Assembly: GCA_964444225.1 (NCBI GenBank)
Contig: CAYUFM010000010.1
Coordinates: forward strand, 1 to 44,371
Origin: JALHOM01 sp964444225
GTDB taxonomy: Bacteria; Patescibacteriota; Saccharimonadia; Saccharimonadales; 2-12-FULL-41-12
Direction of reading: 5' to 3'
Length of the DNA stretch: 44,371 bases
A program made the position numbers and the translations under genes. Below are positions 8,283-15,564 of this stretch, one piece after another. Each line of letters starts with the position of its first letter. The stretch's first letter is position 1. The notes under the pieces are model-generated. The model searched no databases and was not told where the DNA came from. It worked only from the letters and a program-made list of their open reading frames with translations.

Positions 8283-8311
8283 TTGCTTTTTTTGTTATTT
8301 TAAAGTATAGT
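8283..8311 (+). promoter_or_regulatory. Amidoligase operon promoter
   Basis: -35 TTGCTT (8283-8288), 17-nt spacer, -10 TATAGT (8306-8311), firing away from the spe promoter 17 nt to its left. The predicted start near 8318 leaves a leader of about 160 nt before the lipoprotein gene. Confidence 0.6.
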
Positions 8312-8317
8312 ACCCCT

Positions 8318-8479
8318 GTATGTTGTGTTGAGAGTTACCACTTCCTTTACCTAATTTACATGTTTAAACAAAGCTGTAGAGTGCGTAAGGGAGGTGATAA
8401 TCTCCGCTCCATAGGCACCTTTACGGTTAAGGTAAAACTACTACAGTAGCGTGAGAGATCACGCCGAAAGGTAGGAATC
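8318..8479 (+). promoter_or_regulatory. Long 5' leader of the amidoligase operon
   Basis: This 160-nt leader holds a possible hairpin (GGAG 8390-8393 with CTCC 8402-8405) and a strong one right before the ribosome site: GCGTGA 8449-8454, GAGA loop, TCACGC 8459-8464, then AAAGG at 8467-8471 and the TTG start at 8480. It also contains a 29-codon ORF (ATG 8360 to TAG 8449) ending TVKVKLLQ, without a ribosome site. I could not match the leader to a known riboswitch, including the guanidine and SAM classes. Its place between polyamine and polyamine-ligase genes makes cis-regulation plausible. Confidence 0.35.
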
Positions 8480-8965
8480 TTGAGCAGGCTAATTAAGCCG
8501 AAAAGGCCCTTGCTGGTCGCAGGACTAGCAGTGATGGCGTTCGGCGCAGGTGGATGTACGATTGATGACAAGGTCGACGGAGGCTATCAGTGTGTAATTC
8601 GGGATGACCCGAACACAACGCTGACAGACGATGTCAAGGTCAGGGTTGTAGACCCCGACCTGTGCGACCCTGACCGCGGAGACGATGGAAGTGGCATCCT
8701 CTACTTCGTTTCGTACGGAGGTGGATATTACGGCGTCCCTTCGGGAACGTCATATGTTCACTCCAGCAGGAACGACGGTGGAGTGCCCCTCGTTCGGTCG
8801 ACGGACAAGTCCGCCCGAGCAGCTGCCAAAGTCCCGACCAAGATCGAACCCAATGCCAAAGTTGGCAGGACGTCGGTCAGGAGCGGTGGCTTCGGCAGTG
8901 GCAGAACCGGCAGCTCAAAAAGTAGCGCCGGCAGAGGCGGTGGCGGCAGAGGCGGTGGCGGATGA
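8480..8965 (+). CDS. DUF1190 (YgiB/YjfM)-like lipoprotein with Gly-rich C-terminus
   Basis: Exported lipoprotein of unknown function. N-terminus: positive RLIKPKRP, hydrophobic LLVAGLAVMAFGA, then GGC with C26 as the likely lipidated Cys (the lipobox is imperfect). A Cys/Asp-rich middle is followed by an SVRSGGFGSG motif that resembles the conserved RGGFG of E. coli YgiB/YjfM. The C-terminus is a tandem GRGGGG repeat ending in four glycines. In enterobacteria this family sits next to GspS-like YgiC/YjfC, as it does here, which supports the assignment. Start TTG with AAAGG 8 nt upstream. High GC. The terminal glycines could be the acceptor or donor end for the downstream ligase (inference). 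Confidence 0.75.
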   Translation: MSRLIKPKRPLLVAGLAVMAFGAGGCTIDDKVDGGYQCVIRDDPNTTLTDDVKVRVVDPDLCDPDRGDDGSGILYFVSYGGGYYGVPSGTSYVHSSRNDGGVPLVRSTDKSARAAAKVPTKIEPNAKVGRTSVRSGGFGSGRTGSSKSSAGRGGGGRGGGG

Positions 8966-8999
8966 AGAAGTAGTCAGAAAAACCACTTAAGGAGCAAAT

Positions 9000-10400
9000 A
9001 TGCGTCGAATTGTGTGCCCTCCCCGCGAAAAGTGGCAAGCGGAGATCGCCCAACAGGGAATCGTCTTTTCAGAGACGGTTTTGCCCAACGGCGAAATTCG
9101 TCACTACTGGCGAGAAGGCGCTTACTACCTGTTCAGCGACACGGAAGTCGAAAAACTCAAGGAAGCCTCCGAGATCATCTTCGAGATGCTGATTGCCGCT
9201 GGTGATCACATCGTCAACATGGAGCCGAACGCAAGAACGGCCTTCATGCGAGACAAGATGCGTATTCCCGAATACGCACACAGAGCAATTCTTCGTACCT
9301 GGGGTGATGAGCCAGCGTGTCAAAGCGTTTACGGACGCTACGACTTCGCCTACTTCGACCCCGATGTAGCCCCCAGGCTGTATGAGTTCAACGCACAAAC
9401 CCCAACCTGCTTGGTTGAGGCGGCGTGGGCTCAGTACATGTGGCTTGAACAGACCGGAACTGGAACAGATCAATGGAACATCATCTGGGGCATGCTCATC
9501 GAGGCATGGAAGCGAAACCTCCTGGAAATCGGGAACAAGTTCCTCCGATTCGACGGAAACGCTGACCGTGATCTGAAGCCGGTGGTCTATTTCGCCTACA
9601 GCAACGGCGAGACAAGTGGCGAGGACGTGATGAACGTTACGTATCTCGCAGACGCCTGCAATGAGGCCGGCTACAACGTTCGAGTGATCTGCGTCGAAGA
9701 CATCAAGCTTGGACTGGACGGACGTTTCTACGTCCCTAAAGCCAAGCTTTGTACTTCGGTTGACGAGGAGATCCTGGAGTACGAAGATTACGCCCCGGAG
9801 GACCTAGAGCACCTGGATGTGTGCTTTTTCCTGTACCCATACGAGTTTGTTTGGGAAGGGAATCAAGTCTGGGCCAGGGCGATGTTTGCCGACATGGACA
9901 ACGTTGGCAAGTTCGACGCCAGCGGCAAAAATATCGGTGGTACTGTCTGGTTTGAGGCACCTTACAAGATGCTTTGGTCAAACAAAGCTATCCTGCCGGT
10001 GCTATGGGAGCTGTTCAAGGACGACCCGTACAAATCACAGTACTTGATTCCGTCGTGGTTTGCTGGCGACAAGCCAAAAACGGTACGAGACTGGGTGGAA
10101 AAGCCAGTCTTCGCCCGAGAAGGCGCCAGCATCAAGATCTACCGTAACGGCAAGCTCGTCCAAGAGACTGTCGGCGATTACGGTAGCAACGATCCAAGCG
10201 ATTACATCGTTCAGGAACTCTGGTCTCCTCCCGAGTTCGAAGACCGCAACGGTCAACCACTTCACACCATCACCGGAGTCTGGATGATTGACGGTGAGCC
10301 AGCAGGCATGGGAATGCGCGAAGACGACACCTTGGTGACGACAAACCTCGGATATTTCGTGCCCCACATCGTCACGTCCGAACTTGAAAGGAAGACATGA
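9000..10400 (+). CDS. Glutathionylspermidine synthetase-like ATP-grasp amidoligase (YgiC/YjfC family)
   Basis: ATP-grasp ligase of the family that joins the terminal glycine carboxylate of glutathione to spermidine. Family landmarks are clear: YEFNAQTPT near 128-136, SNGETSGEDV at 201-210, APYKMLWSNKAILPVLW near 320-336, KPVFAREGASI at 368-378, IVQELWSPPEF at 403-413, and GVWMIDGEPAGMGMREDD at 426-443 with the metal/ATP residues. The N-terminal amidase domain of E. coli GspS is absent, as in YgiC/YjfC. The length of 466 aa is slightly long. Strong TAAGGAG ribosome site. The stop overlaps the DUF350 start by 4 nt. About 55% GC, unlike the flanks. The true substrates are unknown; a polyamine plus a Gly-ending peptide is the reasoned guess. 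Confidence 0.92.
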   Translation: MRRIVCPPREKWQAEIAQQGIVFSETVLPNGEIRHYWREGAYYLFSDTEVEKLKEASEIIFEMLIAAGDHIVNMEPNARTAFMRDKMRIPEYAHRAILRTWGDEPACQSVYGRYDFAYFDPDVAPRLYEFNAQTPTCLVEAAWAQYMWLEQTGTGTDQWNIIWGMLIEAWKRNLLEIGNKFLRFDGNADRDLKPVVYFAYSNGETSGEDVMNVTYLADACNEAGYNVRVICVEDIKLGLDGRFYVPKAKLCTSVDEEILEYEDYAPEDLEHLDVCFFLYPYEFVWEGNQVWARAMFADMDNVGKFDASGKNIGGTVWFEAPYKMLWSNKAILPVLWELFKDDPYKSQYLIPSWFAGDKPKTVRDWVEKPVFAREGASIKIYRNGKLVQETVGDYGSNDPSDYIVQELWSPPEFEDRNGQPLHTITGVWMIDGEPAGMGMREDDTLVTTNLGYFVPHIVTSELERKT

Positions 10401-11260
10401 GCAACGGATACCTAAGGGAGTACGCTCTAGGCGTACCCACAGGACTTGCGATCATCGGCATGATGATTGTCTCATCAATCGTGCTCTGGATGGCACGCAA
10501 CAAGGCAACGCCGTTCAATGACCACGTCGAACTGTCCAGAGGAAACGGGGCACTCGCTCTCGAGCGCGGAGCCTTTCTTCTCGGACATATTGTCGCCATG
10601 GCCTACGTCATCGGCGGTTTCGACCCCGACAACACGGCCAGGTCTCTTGGGGCAATCGCCCTAAAAGACATCTTCATCACGGTGTCGATGTTCATCCTCG
10701 GCTACGTCGTGGACTGGACAATCTTGCCGAAGGTGAAGAATGACAGCCTGTTGCTCAAGGGGTACTATGCTGTCGCTACTGCGATGGCTGGAGCCTACTT
10801 AGGCCTGGGGCTTGTCCTCGGTGCCGCAACTGTTGGATCTGCGTCCGACACGACAACCACGTTCTTGGCTACAATGGTCTTCGCCCTCCTGGGGCTGGGT
10901 GTGGTTATCGTTTTGACACGACTCCACTTCAGCATCAAGTACGGGACAAACCAGGCCGAGATGATCCAACACAACTTGATGGCACCCGCCATTGACGTTG
11001 CTTCGTTCGTCTTGTCGATCTCACTCCTTGTGAGTGTCGGCGTCGCCGGTGACCTTGTGTCCTGGTGGGATGGACTCAAGGCCTTCGGCGCAACAATCGT
11101 GATCGCTCTGCTCATGATGTACGGGGTCCAGTGGATCCTGAACCTACTCATGACGAGGGGGCGTTACCAGCGATCAAACGTTGGGCACGCAGTGATGGTA
11201 GCCTTCGGGCGCCTGGCGCTCGCTATCGGACTTTGGGGAATTCTCTCCAACGTTCTATAG
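10397..11260 (+). CDS. DUF350 membrane protein (YjfL-like, duplicated)
   Basis: Integral membrane protein of 287 aa with about eight hydrophobic segments and two DUF350 repeats. The repeats are marked by GALALERGAFLLGHIVAMAYVIGG in the first half and by VGHAVMVAFGRLALAIGLWG at the C-terminus. E. coli YjfL belongs to the same family and is also encoded near a GspS-like ligase and a DUF1190 lipoprotein. Function unknown. The ATGA overlap with the ligase gene indicates translational coupling, so the two products probably act together at the membrane. GC-rich like its operon mates. Confidence 0.85.
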   Translation: MSNGYLREYALGVPTGLAIIGMMIVSSIVLWMARNKATPFNDHVELSRGNGALALERGAFLLGHIVAMAYVIGGFDPDNTARSLGAIALKDIFITVSMFILGYVVDWTILPKVKNDSLLLKGYYAVATAMAGAYLGLGLVLGAATVGSASDTTTTFLATMVFALLGLGVVIVLTRLHFSIKYGTNQAEMIQHNLMAPAIDVASFVLSISLLVSVGVAGDLVSWWDGLKAFGATIVIALLMMYGVQWILNLLMTRGRYQRSNVGHAVMVAFGRLALAIGLWGILSNVL

Positions 11261-11594
11261 CCGTAGTAGAACCTAACCTTCAGGGCGGGAGTACAGTTTT
11301 CGAGATTAACGTCTCGCAACAACTCCCGCCCGGAAAGGCTAGATTATGTTGAGTCCCACCCGGGATTCCATTTCTACCTTTCCAAAAAACGCTTCCGCAT
11401 ATAACAAAAGATGCGCTGACGAGCTGTAAACAGCGAAAAGCAAGATAAACCCACTCCTTTATAAAAAATATTCTAAGCATTATACTATTCTTTTTTAGTA
11501 ATTTTATGTAATCTTTTCTCTCTTTTAAAAAACTATTGTATAATATACGCGTACTCTTGTGGTACCTAGACAAGCGAGCAAGTGAGGTCACCAA
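11261..11594 (+). promoter_or_regulatory. Hairpin-rich gap and promoter between DUF350 and channel genes
   Basis: This 334-nt gap holds no credible gene. A two-level stem, GGGCGGGAGT (11283-11292) with ACTCCCGCCC (11322-11331), encloses CGAGA/TCTCG (11301-11316). A second hairpin is GAGTCCC/GGGATTC at 11351-11368. Neither has a T-run, so they may be Rho-independent-like pauses, processing sites or a small RNA. A TATAAT at 11539-11544 with a weak -35 probably drives the channel gene, whose GTGAGG ribosome site is at 11582-11587. Confidence 0.5.
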
Positions 11595-12044
11595 ATGCTA
11601 GAGAAATTGTCGGTGTTAACAAAGCGCCTGATGAACAACTTCTGGGTGGTGGTAGGCTTTCTGATCTTGAACCATGTCGGTTCCGGCCTGCTCTTTACCA
11701 TCATCGAAGATAAAACCTTCGAGGATGGTCAGTGGTGGGCAACCGTCACAGGCTTCACCGTCGGATACGGGGATTTGTTCCCAAAATCGACGTCGGGGAG
11801 ACTGATGGCCATGTACTACATCGTCAGCATGTTTTTACTTGTGGCGATGTTCATCAGTCACATCGTCATGAAGATGCTGGACAACAGAGATCTCTTTTCT
11901 CACGCAGAGCAAGAGAAAAACGAAGCAGCGATGCTCACTCTGCTGAAACACTTCGGACTTGTGCCGAAAGAAGCGACCGAGCTACCTTCAGTAGAGTACT
12001 TCGAGGCCAATCACGGCTTCAAAGAAGATGAAGGTAAAGAGTAG
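11595..12044 (+). CDS. Two-TM potassium channel
   Basis: Small voltage-independent K+ channel subunit, probably tetrameric. Two transmembrane segments (about 17-37 and 70-92) flank the pore loop with selectivity filter TVGYGD at 55-60. The charged C-terminal tail after residue 95 has no RCK/TrkA-N domain. Polyamines are known blockers of inward-rectifier channels, and K+ channels have been noted near GspS-like ligases and DUF350 in other bacteria, so placement behind this operon may be functional. It may have its own promoter. GC content is intermediate between the ligase operon and the host. Confidence 0.88.
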   Translation: MLEKLSVLTKRLMNNFWVVVGFLILNHVGSGLLFTIIEDKTFEDGQWWATVTGFTVGYGDLFPKSTSGRLMAMYYIVSMFLLVAMFISHIVMKMLDNRDLFSHAEQEKNEAAMLTLLKHFGLVPKEATELPSVEYFEANHGFKEDEGKE

Positions 12045-12060
12045 CGCGAAGCGAAAACGA

Positions 12061-12092
12061 GGGTGGCCCTTCAATAAATGTTGAGGCCACCC
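12061..12092 (+). terminator. Terminator-like hairpin after the channel gene
   Basis: GGGTGGCC (12061-12068) pairs with GGCCACCC, with a further TCAA/TTGA inner stem. A long GC-rich stem immediately after the last gene of the block, but it lacks a proper T-run. Confidence 0.45.
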
Positions 12093-12227
12093 ACTCGCTC
12101 TTTACTCCACAAACCCGCACTCGCTTGTCTATTTTTCCCAAAAAATTACCAATAAGTTTACGCCTTAGGAATTAACTGCTTTTATAATATACTTAGAATT
12201 AACAGTATCAACCTAACTAAGGTATTT

Positions 12228-12887
12228 ATGGGATTATTTCAGCGCAATGTTTTTAATAATGACACGCCTATGTATGAGGTGGCCGATACACGCGCACATG
12301 AATCTAGCCAGCTGATAGACCGAAATTTATTAATAGTTGGGTTGGGCAATCTTGGCAAAGAATATGACCTTACGCGCCATAATATGGGCTTTAACTCCGT
12401 AAGCCATTTCGCCGTAACCAATGACTTTGAGCCGTTCAAGTCCAAAAAAGACCTAAAATGTGAAATATCTATAAAAATTATGGGGTCTAGCAAAGTTATT
12501 TTGATAAAGCCCACAACTTTTATGAACCTCAGCGGTGAAGCTGTCCAAGCCGTCCAAAAATTTTATAAACTCACCAACAAAGATACTCTTGTAGTTTACG
12601 ATGAGCTAGCTCAAGCCTTTGGGAAAATCCGCGCCCGAAGTGGTGGTGGATCCGCTGGCCATAATGGCATAAAATCACTTATTCAGCACTGTGGCGATGA
12701 TTTTTATCGCATCCGCGTGGGCATAGCTAATGATGTAGCAGGCAAAGCTAAGTCCGAAGATTTCGTCCTAGGCAAATTTACAAAAAAAGAGCAAGAAACC
12801 TTGCCTCAAATTTATGCAGTAACTAACGAGATGCTAACCGACTTCGTCGGCCTGGGCGCGCTCATCCCCGAAACCAGGGAAGTATAA
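12228..12887 (+). CDS. pth: Peptidyl-tRNA hydrolase
   Basis: Recycles peptidyl-tRNA released from stalled ribosomes. GLGN at 38-41, catalytic H51 in TRHNMGF, KPTTFMNLSGEAV, the VYDEL Asp and GGGSAGHNGIKSL are all present. The protein carries about 32 extra N-terminal residues before the usual start. AAGG 6 nt upstream of the first ATG and no later start near the domain suggest the extension is real. TATAAT at 12183-12188 is the probable -10. It converges with the next gene 16 nt away. Confidence 0.95.
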   Translation: MGLFQRNVFNNDTPMYEVADTRAHESSQLIDRNLLIVGLGNLGKEYDLTRHNMGFNSVSHFAVTNDFEPFKSKKDLKCEISIKIMGSSKVILIKPTTFMNLSGEAVQAVQKFYKLTNKDTLVVYDELAQAFGKIRARSGGGSAGHNGIKSLIQHCGDDFYRIRVGIANDVAGKAKSEDFVLGKFTKKEQETLPQIYAVTNEMLTDFVGLGALIPETREV

Positions 12888-12903
12888 GCCTAACATACTG
12901 GTC

Positions 12904-14049
12904 TTAACTACTTTGAGTGGCTGTTTTTATCCGATCTGCAACACCCAAATTGACCGCAAGTCTAGCTAGGTGTTCCATAACAGCAAAATCGTCAATCTCT
13001 CGATCTCTAAAAACAATTTGTTCAGGATTTACAAGCGAAACCTGCATATTTTTAGCGGATCCTCTTTTAAAAAGTCCGGTTCTTATACCGCCATTATGTA
13101 TAGATCGTGGGGATCTTTCATCAATAACTACTTGGTTACTGTTTGGGTCATAAATGGTTTCTATTTCATCTTCGCTGTAGCCCGACAATGCCGAACTCTG
13201 GCCCTCGGAAAAGATTTCATAACCTTTTTTTGGCATGTTAAATTGATAAACCATATTCAGAGGAAATCTAAACCTAGCTACTTCTAATGCCTTCTTCCCG
13301 CCAGACTTTGAATCTCTCGATTGTTCTGCGGAGCCAGCCCCACCAAAAACCGTATTAATAGCTCCTGTCAACAGACTGTCAACGACATCCAAAGTTTGCG
13401 CAATACCTCTTTCCGCCAAATCAAGTCGACTCTTTCCTTTTTTCTCGCCTCCCTGGTAGATCCGAGGCCCAAAACCTTTTTGATCTTCTGTGAACTCACA
13501 CTGTCCTTGTGGCCAAGCTGGATTAATCTCTTGGCCCCCCGCGCTCATCATAAGTGGCACCGCTAGTACTTGATCGCCAGAAAACCTTCCCCCTGTCCTG
13601 TGGCCCACCATAACGAATGGCAAGTGAGGCATAGACTGTATAGTCGCATCTGTTCTAGATAAATCTAGCCACAACACACTTCTTTGGAAGTTTAGCGGTT
13701 CAATAAAGCTACCCGTGTGCGGAAAAATAGCTTTTGCGCCCAGTCCACGTAATCTTTGGTCCTGTGAAAGATAAAAAACGCCCTTGTTCTTATTTGATCT
13801 TTCAAGAGTAACGTCAGACGAAGGAAGATAGCTTATAACCCCATCTAGCAAATCTTCTGGGGTTGCAGGGTCAAAAGATAAAACAGGACTCTGCATTTCA
13901 TTTGCAGGACCTTGATTATCCAAGGAGTCTTCAGGGACCGATAAGCTAACAGTATCGCCAATATGCGATCTGTCGTCTAGGGCAAAGTGCTTGGTGTGGC
14001 CGATCTGCTCAATAGCTTCAATGAGCCTCTCACCATATTCTCTTGGCAT
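12904..14049 (-). CDS. Hypothetical protein, 381 aa
   Basis: I do not recognise the family. The protein is soluble and has mixed alpha/beta character with no signal peptide. It includes a Gly/Ser/Lys-rich loop (FGGAGSAEQSRDSKSGGKK) that may be a disordered linker. An ATG at 14061 is possible but overlaps the TATAAT at 14065-14060, so the ATG at 14049, 10 nt downstream, is the better start and implies a leaderless message. The gene stands alone behind the second copy of the three-hairpin element and a putative small RNA, both reading towards it. Confidence 0.7.
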   Translation of the reverse strand: MPREYGERLIEAIEQIGHTKHFALDDRSHIGDTVSLSVPEDSLDNQGPANEMQSPVLSFDPATPEDLLDGVISYLPSSDVTLERSNKNKGVFYLSQDQRLRGLGAKAIFPHTGSFIEPLNFQRSVLWLDLSRTDATIQSMPHLPFVMVGHRTGGRFSGDQVLAVPLMMSAGGQEINPAWPQGQCEFTEDQKGFGPRIYQGGEKKGKSRLDLAERGIAQTLDVVDSLLTGAINTVFGGAGSAEQSRDSKSGGKKALEVARFRFPLNMVYQFNMPKKGYEIFSEGQSSALSGYSEDEIETIYDPNSNQVVIDERSPRSIHNGGIRTGLFKRGSAKNMQVSLVNPEQIVFRDREIDDFAVMEHLARLAVNLGVADRIKTATQSS

Positions 14050-14059
14050 AATGTGTATC

Positions 14060-14065
14060 ATTATA
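14060..14065 (-). promoter_or_regulatory. -10 box of leaderless 381-aa gene
   Basis: TATAAT at 14065-14060 lies 10 nt before the ATG at 14049 and overlaps the alternative ATG at 14061, which decides the start. Confidence 0.55.
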
Positions 14066-14111
14066 CAAAAACATTATAAAATAACAACCAGATCAAAGAG
14101 CCTCCAGAGGG

Positions 14112-14182
14112 TGAGAAATACTGGGGGTATTTCGCAAGGCCGGAAGCCCGGATGACGAAGTCACCGAGCTGAGGCGGGGCCG
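14112..14182 (-). ncRNA. Three-hairpin structured element, copy 2
   Basis: Reading leftward: CGGCCCCG at 14182-14175, hairpin 1 (GGTGAC/GTCATC, 14165-14151), hairpin 2 (CCGG/CCGG, 14151-14140), CCTTGC, hairpin 3 (GAAATAC/GTATTTC, 14133-14115), then TCAC. Copy 1 at 5-81 has the same boxes and order. In hairpin 3 a G-C pair of copy 1 is replaced by A-T, a compensatory change. The G-T pair in hairpin 1 favours the minus-strand transcript, towards the 381-aa gene. Class unknown. Confidence 0.5.
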
Positions 14183-14218
14183 AATGCATTTTCTCAGAAA
14201 ACGACAGGTGACTGGGCA

Positions 14219-14266
14219 CAAAAAAAGAACCTTCGGAGGGGGTGGGCACCGCCGAAGGTTCTTTTT
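14219..14266. terminator. Bidirectional intrinsic terminator
   Basis: AAAAAGAACCTTCGG and CCGAAGGTTCTTTTT form a 15-bp stem around a GC-rich loop. On the minus strand it is followed by seven T residues, on the plus strand by five. It would end the putative RNA at 14570-14222, and any rightward transcript from the left. Confidence 0.75.
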
Positions 14267-14570
14267 GGGCTCGAACATGTCAAGCCCGAATTACACCCTT
14301 CAACCCACCTTGAAGGCCTTCCTTTTAGAGAATTTACGAGAAATCATCTAAAAGGACCCACTCATAGGTATGTCCGACGTAAACCACTACTGCTCAATAA
14401 ACACGAGGAGGGTACGCGGGGTTAAAGGGATTAGTGTGTCCCGAACCGTATACACAAAAATGTGTAAATAGGTATACTAAGTGGAGGGTAACAACTTAGA
14501 TACTTCGTTTCGGAACAATCTAACATTGGGGTATGGAAGGTACTTAAGCTATAAAAGATATAGCCTACGA
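14222..14570 (-). ncRNA. Putative small RNA with CCCTCC motifs
   Basis: A stretch of about 345 nt bounded by a near-consensus promoter (TTGACA 14605-14600, 17 nt, TAAAAT 14582-14577) and a strong terminator, without a credible ORF. Minus-strand hairpins include GCTATA/TATAGC at the 5' end, CCTTTTAGA/TCTAAAAGG near 14321-14355, CCTTCAA/TTGAAGG near 14297-14316 and GGGCTTG/CGAGCCC at 14288-14268 (with a G-U pair only on this strand). The RNA would carry CCCTCC three times (complements at 14407-14412, 14483-14488, 14235-14240), complementary to Shine-Dalgarno cores. It matches none of tmRNA, RNase P or SRP RNA by their conserved cores. Confidence 0.5.
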
Positions 14571-14606
14571 ATTGACATTTTAGCAAATTTCTTTGATTAT
14601 GTCAAT
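14571..14606. promoter_or_regulatory. Overlapping face-to-face promoters in an inverted repeat
   Basis: ATTGACAT (14571-14578) and ATGTCAAT (14599-14606) are perfect inverted repeats. Each contains a TTGACA -35. Minus: TTGACA, 17 nt, TAAAAT, towards the small RNA. Plus: TTGACA, 17 nt, GATTAT, towards dprA. The promoters overlap fully, so they should compete. The repeat could also be an operator. Confidence 0.5.
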
Positions 14607-14629
14607 ACTTTTTCACTATTTTGTTAATT

Positions 14630-15484
14630 ATGCAAAAATACGTTACACAAAACATAAGCGCTACTGATCTACCGGATGTAGTTCGTCAACTTCACGAGCC
14701 CATAAAGAACTTAACGGGCAAGGGCAACATTAACCTCTTAAATGCAGGGGTGAGAGTTGGCATTGTTGGCGCCCGTAAGTTCACTCCATACGGCAGAGAA
14801 GTAACTACAGATATTGCATCGGCACTAGCTAGAGCAGGGATTACAGTGGTCAGTGGGCTTGCCTTAGGTGTGGACAGTATCGCGCACAAAGCCTGTATAG
14901 ATGCTGGGGGCAAGACGATTGCCGTACTGCCGTCGGGACTAGAAAAAATCTATCCAGCAAATCATTACCAGCTTAGCCAGCAAATCCTAGAAAAAGATGG
15001 GCTACTAATAAGCGAGTATCCCCATGACCATTTGCCGATGAAGCACGATTTTATCGAGCGCAATCGAATAATCGCAGTATTAAGTGATGTCTTGGTCGTA
15101 ACAGAGGCCGCGCTAGCTAGTGGGAGCCTACATACGGCTGGTTTTGCTCTAGAACTTGGCATTACAGTTATGGCCGTACCGGGCAATATCACTAGCCCCT
15201 ACAGCGCCGGCTGTAACCAACTCATCCAAAACGGTGCTCACCCAATACTTAAACCATCGGACATTCTGGACCACCTAGGCATTAGTCAAAAAGACAGTGT
15301 GGCTTACTTACCAGAAACAGAGACAGAGGCCAAGATCCTTGAAGCGATCGGAAACAACCCCTGCAACACGCAGACCTTGATAGAATCTAGTGATCTGACT
15401 GCCAGAGAGCTTCAGACTCAACTGACGCTTTTAGAAATCAAGGGTGTACTAGAAGTGCAGTCTGGTCTTTGGCGAATAAAATAA
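14630..15484 (+). CDS. dprA: DNA-processing protein DprA (Smf)
   Basis: Binds incoming single-stranded DNA during natural transformation and loads RecA. The Rossmann-like core shows VGIVGARKFTPYGRE, VVSGLALGVDSIAHK, GLEKIYPANH, ISEYPHD, RNRIIAVLSDVLVVTEA, SGSLHTAGFALELG and VPGNITSPYSAGCN. A C-terminal winged-helix domain (about 220-284) follows. The N-terminal SAM-like domain of larger DprA proteins is largely missing. The ATG at 14630 is preferred to the TTG at 14621. It suggests DNA-uptake capability, as reported for other CPR bacteria. Confidence 0.95.
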   Translation: MQKYVTQNISATDLPDVVRQLHEPIKNLTGKGNINLLNAGVRVGIVGARKFTPYGREVTTDIASALARAGITVVSGLALGVDSIAHKACIDAGGKTIAVLPSGLEKIYPANHYQLSQQILEKDGLLISEYPHDHLPMKHDFIERNRIIAVLSDVLVVTEAALASGSLHTAGFALELGITVMAVPGNITSPYSAGCNQLIQNGAHPILKPSDILDHLGISQKDSVAYLPETETEAKILEAIGNNPCNTQTLIESSDLTARELQTQLTLLEIKGVLEVQSGLWRIK

Positions 15485-15541
15485 GTTGCAAAAATCATTT
15501 AAGTGCTTTAGGGTAGAGGTTTATAATACTTAATAATAAGA

Positions 15542-15547
15542 TATACT
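15542..15547 (+). promoter_or_regulatory. topA -10 box
   Basis: TATACT at 15542-15547 ends 17 nt before the topA ATG. A further TATAAT lies about 20 nt upstream. No clear ribosome site is present, so a very short leader is likely. Confidence 0.4.
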
Positions 15548-15564
15548 AAACGTAACCAATATTT

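Noticed and set aside
8685..8990. Alternative 101-codon frame over the lipoprotein gene
   Set aside because: The lipoprotein frame has a signal peptide, a family-like motif and a proper ribosome site. The other frame is Arg/Ala-biased noise of GC-rich DNA.
14111..14419. Plus-strand reading through the intergenic region, partly open for about 85 codons
   Set aside because: It runs through a 15-bp bidirectional terminator and several strong hairpins, has an early in-frame stop, and gives an Arg-rich peptide with no ribosome site.
14090..14570. tmRNA, RNase P RNA, SRP RNA or T-box leader
   Set aside because: The conserved cores (tmRNA ends and tag, RNase P GAGGAAAGTCC and ACAGAA, SRP apical GGAA loop region, T-box AGGGTGGTACCGCG) were not found.
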